A stretch of 64,000 nt of DNA from Colimorpha sp045222295. GTDB lineage: Bacteria; Bacteroidota; Bacteroidia; Bacteroidales; P3. The translations under genes and the position numbers were made by a program. The notes under the pieces are model-generated. The model searched no databases. It had not been told where the DNA came from and worked only from the letters and a program-made list of their open reading frames with translations. Within the stretch, counting starts at the first letter, position 1, and every line of letters begins with the position of its first letter. The stretch is taken from contig JBGUXP010000008.1 in assembly GCA_045222295.1 (NCBI GenBank), positions 1-64,000 of the forward strand, in the 5' to 3' direction. This document shows, piece after piece, positions 58,348 through 64,000 of the stretch.

Positions 58348-60251
58348 TATTTATTGACAATGAATTTGCGGGTGGCCTGCTCGCCGTTGAGGGCTTGGAT
58401 TTGCAGGGTGTAGGAACCAGTGGCCAGGGTGCTCAGGTCGAGATGTGCGGCGTTGGCGTTGATGTCGCGGATGAGGACCTGTTGGCCGATGGCGTTGTAG
58501 ACAACGACCTGCTTGATGCCCTCGGCGCTCTCAACATTGAGGTAGCGGCTGGCGGGGTTGGGGTAAAGGTTGACACTGAGGGCCTCGACATCGTCGATAC
58601 CCACGGTGTAGGTGATGGTAATCCAGTTGTTGGCAGTGCACCCCTTGTTACTCTTGGTCTCGAGACGGATGTCGGTGTTGCGGTCGATGTTGGTCACCTC
58701 CACGGTCTTGCTGGTGCTGAAGGGGGAAGTGGCGTTGTCTTTGAACCATTTATAGGTGTTATGGTCGTCGGCATTGTCGACAGCCGTCAAGGTGGTGGAG
58801 TTGGCGGAGTCGGGGTTGAGGTGCCAGTTACCCTCGATAGTAACCTCTGGGGTGTAGTTGACGGTGAGTTTCAGACGGCCAATAGAGTCGCAACCTTCGG
58901 CATTTTTAATACTGTCGAGGACAACCTCTTTGGTGGTGCTGGAGGTGTATGTCTCGCCGGTGAAGGGCCAGTAGTAGCTGTCGCAGGCGCTCTCGTTATA
59001 GTCTTTATAGGATTTGTGTTTCACGGTCACGATGACACGACCGACGGAGTCGTAGCAGTAATCACCATAGCGGACATTGCGGACGAGGGTTGTGTCAACC
59101 GATTCGGTGAGGGTGCGTTGGATGCCACTGAAATAGAAAGTGTATTTATCGCAAACGGTGGCGGTGTCAATGAAGTTACGGTTGCAGATTTCAACAGTGT
59201 CGATGGTGAGTTTCAAGGTGTGGTAGGTGCGGCAACGGGTGTTGAAGTGGGTGGAGTAGAGAGTGTCGCCAGTCATGTCGGTATCGTAGATACCGCTGGT
59301 GGTGAAGGTGGCACGGTCGTTGGGGGCACCGGCAATACCGGAACGGGAGGAGAAAGAGTATGTGTAACTCTCACAGGCTTTCCTGGTGACGGTGTCGTGG
59401 AGAGAGATGATGGTAAGCGCGAGGTATTTGTGATTGACGCAGTTGGCTACAGAGGTATCGGTGAAGGAGTAAACACCGGTGGCGTCGTATTCGCGGTTGC
59501 GGTTTGCAGCCCAAGTGTATTTGCCGCAGTTCTCGACGAAGGTGGTGTCGTGCTGGATACCGGAGAGGCTCGTGATGCGGATGGCCATCAGGCTGTCGCA
59601 GTTGGCAACGGAGGTCCTGCCCATACCATAGATGATACTGTCAGTGTCGTTGAAGGAATAGTCTCTCCCAAGCCAGTTAATGCGGCAGCCACCGGTGGTG
59701 TCGCGGACGACAACGGCGGTGGTGTCACGGTAATGGTGGGCAATGGTGAGGTGAACTCCATACACCTTGCAGTCGGTGGTAGCCGTGGCGGTGTCCAGAT
59801 GGAAGAAGTCACCGCTGGCGGTCAGCGTGTCGCCGCGGAAGAAGAGGGTATCACAAGCGGCTTGGGTGGTCCAGGTGGTGTCGCCGACGTTCAGGGTAAC
59901 CAGAATCTTTACGACGCTATCGCACTGGCCTGTCATGGGGATGGTGTCGAAAAATTCGCCGGCAGTTTCCCATTTCTTGTTGTTCCAAGAGGCAAAGCAA
60001 TTGCCAGTGACTTCGCGTGCGTCGACGGTGTCGTAGTTAAGGGAGCGCACGGTGAGGTTGAGCACATAGGTGCTGTCGCCCTGCTGATAGAGGGCTACGG
60101 TGTCGTGATTATACGTTTGGCCGTTGACAGTCCACAGGAAGCTGTTGCAAACCAGGGTGTCGGTGGTGAACAACTGGCCGGCTTTGGCCTGGCCAAAAGC
60201 CATAGGCATGCATACAATAGCCAATAACAGACTCAATAATGCTTTTTTCAT
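58347..60251 (-). CDS. T9SS-secreted protein with cysteine-containing repeats
   Basis: A 634-residue secreted protein. Signal peptide to AMAFGQ; then about six or seven repeats of 65-75 residues, each with a Cys-containing motif (ACDSYYWPF, GCDSIGRLKLTV, ACDTLFFRGDTL, ACESYTYSF) and a Thr-rich strand; an Ig-like domain near 500-560 (TYKWFKDN); and a type A sorting domain (NLYPNPASRYLNVES, VYNAIGQQVLI, GSYTLQIQALNG, KFIVNK). Repeats of this kind occur in Bacteroidetes surface stalk proteins. It has its own promoter and is coupled to apbE by a one-base stop-start overlap. Function unknown. Confidence 0.85.
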   Translation of the reverse strand: MKKALLSLLLAIVCMPMAFGQAKAGQLFTTDTLVCNSFLWTVNGQTYNHDTVALYQQGDSTYVLNLTVRSLNYDTVDAREVTGNCFASWNNKKWETAGEFFDTIPMTGQCDSVVKILVTLNVGDTTWTTQAACDTLFFRGDTLTASGDFFHLDTATATTDCKVYGVHLTIAHHYRDTTAVVVRDTTGGCRINWLGRDYSFNDTDSIIYGMGRTSVANCDSLMAIRITSLSGIQHDTTFVENCGKYTWAANRNREYDATGVYSFTDTSVANCVNHKYLALTIISLHDTVTRKACESYTYSFSSRSGIAGAPNDRATFTTSGIYDTDMTGDTLYSTHFNTRCRTYHTLKLTIDTVEICNRNFIDTATVCDKYTFYFSGIQRTLTESVDTTLVRNVRYGDYCYDSVGRVIVTVKHKSYKDYNESACDSYYWPFTGETYTSSTTKEVVLDSIKNAEGCDSIGRLKLTVNYTPEVTIEGNWHLNPDSANSTTLTAVDNADDHNTYKWFKDNATSPFSTSKTVEVTNIDRNTDIRLETKSNKGCTANNWITITYTVGIDDVEALSVNLYPNPASRYLNVESAEGIKQVVVYNAIGQQVLIRDINANAAHLDLSTLATGSYTLQIQALNGEQATRKFIVNK

Positions 60252-60293
60252 CTTGTTAGTTTGTATTTTATATTATTATTATTCCTTATTGTT

Positions 60294-60323
60294 TTATATA
60301 ATCTTTTGTTATATAATCTTTTG
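60294..60323. repeat. Perfect 15-bp tandem duplication in a leader
   Basis: TTATATAATCTTTTG occurs twice without a gap, in the leader between the promoter (60364-60371) and the ATG at 60251. It would change leader length by slippage. Confidence 0.7.
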
Positions 60324-60363
60324 TGTCAACTGAAGTGCAATCTTTGCCGTCAAGAACAACATG

Positions 60364-60371
60364 CAAAGATA
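60364..60371 (-). promoter_or_regulatory. -7 promoter element of the T9SS protein-apbE operon
   Basis: TATCTTTG on the minus strand matches TAnnTTTG; the -33 area reads TTTCTG. The leader is about 105 nt and includes the 15-bp duplication. Confidence 0.6.
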
Positions 60372-60419
60372 ACACTTTTTTCTGGAATGAACAGAAATTT
60401 GTTGAAAAAACTGCTTTTT

Positions 60420-61844
60420 TTAGGATTTTAACACCAGTTCGGCAATATTTTCCACATGTTGGGTATGGGGGAACATGTCGACGGGTTGGATGCGGTGGAC
60501 CTCGTAGCGTTCGCTGAGCATATTGAGGTCGCGGGCTTGGGTGGCGGGGTTGCAGCTGACGTAGACAATCTTTCTTGGACCTGTGGCGAGGAGCTGTGCG
60601 ATCACTTTCTCATGCATGCCGGCACGTGGGGGGTCGGTGACTACCACGTTGGGACGACCGTTGGTGGCGATAAATTCTTCAGTGAGCACCTGTGCCATGT
60701 CGCCGGCATAGAAGCGGGTGTTGTCGAAGCCGTTGAGGCGGGCATTGACTTTGGCATCGGCGATGGCTTCTTCAACATACTCGATACCTACCACTTGATG
60801 ACATTTGTCGGCCAGGAAGAGGGCAATGGTACCGGTGCCGGTGTAGAGGTCGTAGAGGGTGTCGCTAGGCTGTAGTTCTGCCAGTTCGGCGACAAAACTA
60901 TAGAGACGTTGTGCTTGGACCGAGTTGGTTTGATAGAACGACTTGGGATTGATGATGAATTTCAGTGCTTTGCTACCATTATACCCATCCATCAGTTCTT
61001 CAATATGGTCGCTGCCACGGTAGGTTACCACAGTCTGGTCGCTGTAAGAGTCGTTGAGTTTTGTGTTAACGATATATTGCAGTGAGGTGATTTGTGGGAA
61101 TCGTTCGGCAAGCATGTCGAGTAGAGGGAAGAGCCGTTCCTTATCGTCTTGTGCCACGATGACGATGACCATCCAGTGGCTAGTGGAGGTGTTGCGGATG
61201 ACGAGATTGCGCAGAAAACCAGTATGGTTGCGGATGTCATAATAGTCGAGGCTGTGGTTCTCCGCATAGTCGCGCACGCTGAGGCGTATTTCGTTGCTGG
61301 GGTCAGCCTGCAGGGCACAGTGCTCGATATTGAGTACCTTGTCAAAGAGTTGTGGGATATGGAAGCCGAGTGCCCCATGGTTTTCAAGGCCTTGCTGCAT
61401 CTCTTCGGTCGTGCGCCAGCCTTTGGTGGAGAAGGTGAATTCCAGTTTGTTGCGATAGTAATAGATATTCTCGGAACCGCAGATGGGGCGCATGCCGGAG
61501 CAGTCGACGTTCCCTAGCCGCTCAAGGTTGTCTCGTACCTGGCGCTGCTTGGCTTTCAGTTGGGAATCATAGTTCAGGGTTTGCCACTTGCAGCCTCCGC
61601 AGACACCAAAATGGGGACAGCGAGGCTCCACACGCAGGTCAGAATAGCTGTGGAATTTCACTGCACGCCCCTCAGCATAACTCTTTTTTTTCTTGTAGAG
61701 CTGGATGTCGACAATGTCGCCCGGCACAACAAAAGGCACGAAGACTACAAGTCCATCAACTTTGGCGATGGCCATGCCTTCGGCGCCAGCATCACTAATA
61801 GTTATGTGCTCCAACAGCGGCAACTCTCTGTTTCTTCTTCCCAT
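60420..61844 (-). CDS. 23S rRNA (uracil-C5)-methyltransferase, RlmD/RumA type
   Basis: A 474-residue enzyme that methylates a uracil in 23S rRNA (or tRNA) using SAM. An N-terminal TRAM domain (residues 8-65) is followed by an iron-sulfur cluster site (Cys 76, 82 and 85 in CPHFGVCGGC, plus a later Cys in EHCALQ). The catalytic domain holds YDLYTGTGTIALFLA, VTDPPRAGMHEK and the nucleophile motif YVSCNPATQARDL near 431, ending HTQHVENIAEL. Which uracil (1939 or 747) cannot be told from sequence alone. It stands alone between two promoters. Confidence 0.92.
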   Translation of the reverse strand: MGRRNRELPLLEHITISDAGAEGMAIAKVDGLVVFVPFVVPGDIVDIQLYKKKKSYAEGRAVKFHSYSDLRVEPRCPHFGVCGGCKWQTLNYDSQLKAKQRQVRDNLERLGNVDCSGMRPICGSENIYYYRNKLEFTFSTKGWRTTEEMQQGLENHGALGFHIPQLFDKVLNIEHCALQADPSNEIRLSVRDYAENHSLDYYDIRNHTGFLRNLVIRNTSTSHWMVIVIVAQDDKERLFPLLDMLAERFPQITSLQYIVNTKLNDSYSDQTVVTYRGSDHIEELMDGYNGSKALKFIINPKSFYQTNSVQAQRLYSFVAELAELQPSDTLYDLYTGTGTIALFLADKCHQVVGIEYVEEAIADAKVNARLNGFDNTRFYAGDMAQVLTEEFIATNGRPNVVVTDPPRAGMHEKVIAQLLATGPRKIVYVSCNPATQARDLNMLSERYEVHRIQPVDMFPHTQHVENIAELVLKS

Positions 61845-61879
61845 GGTATTTTTGTTTGATAATTAGGTGAAATAAAAAA

Positions 61880-61905
61880 AAGAAGTATCCTCAATACTTC
61901 TTTTT
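61880..61905 (-). terminator. Rho-independent terminator of rpmH
   Basis: AAGAAGTAT and ATACTTCTT around CCTCA; on the minus strand it is followed by a run of T. It lies 50 bp past the rpmH stop. Confidence 0.8.
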
Positions 61906-61950
61906 CTTTTGCAATGCTTTTCCCGTCTCCATATTTTTGGAGAACAAGAT

Positions 61951-62097
61951 TTAGCGCTCGTCAGAAACGGTCAGTCTTTTTCTGCCTTTTCTGCGGCGGG
62001 CAGCCAGCACTTTTCTACCATTGGCGGTAGACATTCTCTTGCGGAAACCGTGCTTGTTGGCTCTTTTTCTCAGTGACGGTTGGAATGTTCTTTTCAT
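61951..62097 (-). CDS. rpmH: 50S ribosomal protein L34
   Basis: A 48-residue basic ribosomal protein: MKRTFQPSLRKRANKHGF, then RKRMSTANGRKVLAARRR and KGRKRLTVSDER. It is nearly invariant in bacteria. The ATG at 62097 is certain from the family; the open frame upstream (to 62298) is not part of the protein. The oriC-linked rnpA-yidC neighbours are absent here, which is usual for Bacteroidales. Confidence 0.97.
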   Translation of the reverse strand: MKRTFQPSLRKRANKHGFRKRMSTANGRKVLAARRRKGRKRLTVSDER

Positions 62098-62140
62098 TTT
62101 TCTATGATATTTTTGTTCTTTTTCGTTGAAATTGAGTTTG

Positions 62141-62148
62141 CAAAAGTA
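62141..62148 (-). promoter_or_regulatory. -7 promoter element of rpmH
   Basis: TACTTTTG on the minus strand matches TAnnTTTG. Transcription starts near 62134, about 37 nt before the ATG. Confidence 0.6.
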
Positions 62149-62274
62149 CATAAAAAAATTGAATTGTTGATAAATTTTTCTTGTTGACAAATCTTTTTTG
62201 CTTCTAAATCCTTGTTTATTAGTGATAAAAGTATTGAAAATAAATTCTTTTTTTTCTGTTTGAAAAAATATTTG

Positions 62275-62282
62275 TACATTTG
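62275..62282 (+). promoter_or_regulatory. -7 promoter element of the TPR-secG-helicase operon
   Basis: TACATTTG matches TAnnTTTG, with TTTT at the -33 position (62252-62255). The leader is about 35 nt. The 224 bp between rpmH and this gene hold the two divergent promoters and no gene. Confidence 0.6.
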
Positions 62283-62321
62283 CAAATCCATTTTTCAATG
62301 TGAAAAGATGTTAAAATAGAT

Positions 62322-62924
62322 ATGGACAAGAAACAGTTTATCGATATGACAGCAACGCCCAGTCATTTCACCTCGCAGGATCGTGGATGGCTTAAGGCTA
62401 TGTTGGCTAAGTACCCCTATTCTTCAGTGCTCAGTACCTTGACGTTGTTGGCCGATCATGCTTTTGGCTATGACACCCCCGAGGAGCGGCGTGCTGTCGC
62501 CCTCTCGGTCTGTCATTCCGAGGTTCTCGACGGCCTCCTTGCAGATGCCACTATCACCGCTGCCGCCGTGCCTCAAAATGACGATGCCTCCTTCGATATC
62601 CTGACGGAAATCAATACATTCCAGGAGGTCTCTTTTAAGACTGCACCCAAGAGTGTTATCCTATCCAATTTTCTCCAAGTCGACCCCTCGAAAGAAGAAA
62701 AAGGTGGGTTTGACGACACGAGGAAGAATGATTTTAATGACAAAAAAAGTTTAACGGCTGATGCTTCTTTAGGCACTGAGACTCTTGCTGTTATACTTGA
62801 GAAGCAAGGCCGTTATGACAAAGCATTGGCAATTTATAAGAATTTATTGGCGAATAATCCCGAAAAAAGTAGTATTTTTGCACCTCGAATTGAGAAATTG
62901 ACATCACTAATAAATAGTAAATAA
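62322..62924 (+). CDS. Tetratricopeptide-repeat protein upstream of secG
   Basis: A 200-residue cytoplasmic protein. The N-terminal half is helical and unassigned (FTSQDRGWLKAMLAKYPYSS); the C-terminal 45 residues form one TPR (TLAVILEKQGRYDKALAIYK, NLLANNPEKSSIFAPRIE). No signal peptide. It lies 11 bp before secG and is likely co-transcribed; genes like it often precede secG in Bacteroidales. A role in secretion or envelope assembly is possible by association. Confidence 0.75.
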   Translation: MDKKQFIDMTATPSHFTSQDRGWLKAMLAKYPYSSVLSTLTLLADHAFGYDTPEERRAVALSVCHSEVLDGLLADATITAAAVPQNDDASFDILTEINTFQEVSFKTAPKSVILSNFLQVDPSKEEKGGFDDTRKNDFNDKKSLTADASLGTETLAVILEKQGRYDKALAIYKNLLANNPEKSSIFAPRIEKLTSLINSK

Positions 62925-62935
62925 AATAAAAAAAT

Positions 62936-63280
62936 ATGCTGTATAACATCATCGTAATCCTGATTATCATCATCTGCGTGTTGCTCGCACTGGTTGTGCT
63001 TGTCCAGAACTCCAAAGGTGGTGGCCTTGCCGCCAACTTTTCCGCTCCCACCCAGGTCATGGGTGTGCGCCAGACTGCTGACTTCCTGGAGAAAGCTACT
63101 TGGTGGCTCGCCGGTCTTCTTGTAGCACTCAGTCTGATAGCCACTATCAGTATTCATCGTGGTCAGGCTACCGACCCCCTCCAGTCGGAGGCGAAGGTTG
63201 CTGATTATAGCCCCGTGCAGCAGCAGGCTCCTGCTGCTATGCCCGCCACTGCCCCGATGCCCGAGGCCGACCAACAGTAA
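62936..63280 (+). CDS. secG: Preprotein translocase subunit SecG
   Basis: A 114-residue inner-membrane protein, auxiliary subunit of SecYEG. Two transmembrane helices (3-23 and 56-75) flank the conserved cytoplasmic loop LVQNSKGGGLAANFS. In it, GGGLA and the following MGVRQTADFLEKATWWLA match the family. The Pro/Ala/Gln-rich tail is an add-on common in Bacteroidetes. It ends 3 bp before the helicase gene. Confidence 0.95.
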   Translation: MLYNIIVILIIIICVLLALVVLVQNSKGGGLAANFSAPTQVMGVRQTADFLEKATWWLAGLLVALSLIATISIHRGQATDPLQSEAKVADYSPVQQQAPAAMPATAPMPEADQQ

Positions 63281-63283
63281 GTT

Positions 63284-64000
63284 GTGGCTACCACGGGCTT
63301 CGATCCGGTTGTCCAAAAACTGATTTTATCCCACTTTCCACACAATCCGACGTGTGGTCAGTGGGATACTTGTGCTGCTATGGCACGCTTTTTGTATGAT
63401 AGCGACCCCCGTTCTGCTTTTTTGTTGAAAGGTTATGCCGGTACTGGAAAGACTTCGCTGGTATCTGCCCTTATCCAGACATTGCCGACTTTGCGTGTCA
63501 GTTCCCTCTTGCTGGCGCCTACGGGTCGTGCCGCCAAGGTCATCTCTTCCTATGCGGAGCGTCCTGCTTATACCATTCATAAAAAGATTTACATGACTGT
63601 TACCGATTCCTCGGGAGCAGTGCATACTGTTAGGGCTGTTAATAAACACTCCTACACCCTTTTCATAGTCGACGAGGCGTCGATGATAGGCCTTGAACCC
63701 TCTTCTTCGCGACAGAGTCTTTTGGAGGACTTGATTGACTATGTTTATGATGGAAACCATTGTCGTCTGATGCTTATTGGCGACAGCGCCCAGCTGCCTC
63801 CTGTGGGGCAGAGCGAAAGTCCTGCCCTTGATGAACACTATCTTTCTGCCGCCTTTTCTCTCAATATTGTCTCTGCTGAGCTTACCGAGGTAGTGCGCCA
63901 GAAGCAACTCTCGGGAATCCTTGCTGGTGCTACCGCCTTGCGGACACAGATATCATCCCTTCTTGGAGGAGATGAAGCTGTCCTGCCTCTCTTCAATCCC
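63284..64000 (+). CDS. RecD-like ATP-dependent DNA helicase, N-terminal part
   Basis: The frame runs off the right edge after 239 residues. It holds the superfamily 1B motifs: Walker A GYAGTGKTS, LLAPTGRAAKVISSY, Walker B IVDEASMIGL, and GDSAQLPPVGQSE followed by LTEVVRQ. This fits RecD2-like helicases used in repair and recombination. The start is GTG at 63284, three bases after the secG stop; no ATG lies nearby until residue 36. The C-terminal helicase half is missing from the window. Confidence 0.85.
   Translation, partial: MATTGFDPVVQKLILSHFPHNPTCGQWDTCAAMARFLYDSDPRSAFLLKGYAGTGKTSLVSALIQTLPTLRVSSLLLAPTGRAAKVISSYAERPAYTIHKKIYMTVTDSSGAVHTVRAVNKHSYTLFIVDEASMIGLEPSSSRQSLLEDLIDYVYDGNHCRLMLIGDSAQLPPVGQSESPALDEHYLSAAFSLNIVSAELTEVVRQKQLSGILAGATALRTQISSLLGGDEAVLPLFNP

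Noticed and set aside
62098..62298. N-terminal extension of L34 to 62298
   Set aside because: It reads through the promoter region and is Phe/Asn-rich; L34 starts at MKRTFQP.

Overview
The window comes from a bacterium of the order Bacteroidales, most likely Prevotella or a close relative. The evidence is: six proteins or fragments that end in, or resemble, type IX secretion (T9SS) C-terminal sorting domains; a fimbrillin-like lipoprotein; many lipoboxes; the Bacteroidetes -7 promoter element TAnnTTTG upstream of at least a dozen genes with no clear Shine-Dalgarno sites; and the rplM-rpsI-rpsB-tsf gene order. This placement is by recognition only; no database search was made.

Layout. 1-2222: the tail of a T9SS cargo gene and a Na/phosphate cotransporter. 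2219-8912: a tripartite RND efflux operon (outer membrane channel, pump, adaptor, all on minus), divergent from an AraC-type regulator, with paired direct repeats between them that look like its operators. 9028-11149: a pyridoxal kinase-like gene and a membrane-embedded AraC-type regulator. 11462-31286: a 20-kb surface-adhesin operon holding a small membrane protein, a truncated duplicate, a 3700-residue and a 2075-residue T9SS adhesin built from GLUG and YDG repeats, a fimbrillin-like lipoprotein and a small conserved peptide. 31603-39022: B12-dependent ribonucleotide reductase, then uvrD/pcrA-cotH-dtd. 39031-42603: a five-gene minus-strand operon of membrane proteins (SPFH-SHOCT protein, YidD-like fusion, zinc-ribbon TPR protein and two unknowns). 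42843-47371: prmC, RNase H, tsf, rpsB, rpsI, rplM. 47577-52990: methyltransferase, nucleotidyltransferase, tadA and three envelope proteins. 53423-60251: two T9SS surface proteins around yicC and apbE. 60420-64000: rlmD-type methyltransferase, rpmH, a TPR protein, secG and the start of a RecD-like helicase.

Two structures stand out. First, a tandem duplication of about 980 bp created the 326-residue gene in front of the giant adhesin: its C-terminus is a copy of the end of the preceding small gene. Second, the window carries about 15 short, degenerate repeats with strict periods of 7, 8, 9 or 11 bp. Many are intergenic, but several sit in frame inside uvrD/pcrA, prmC, the RNase H gene, the efflux adaptor gene and both adhesin tails, always at positions expected to tolerate insertion. 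Separate palindromic elements behave the same way, including one inside apbE.

No tRNA, rRNA, CRISPR array, insertion sequence or prophage was seen.
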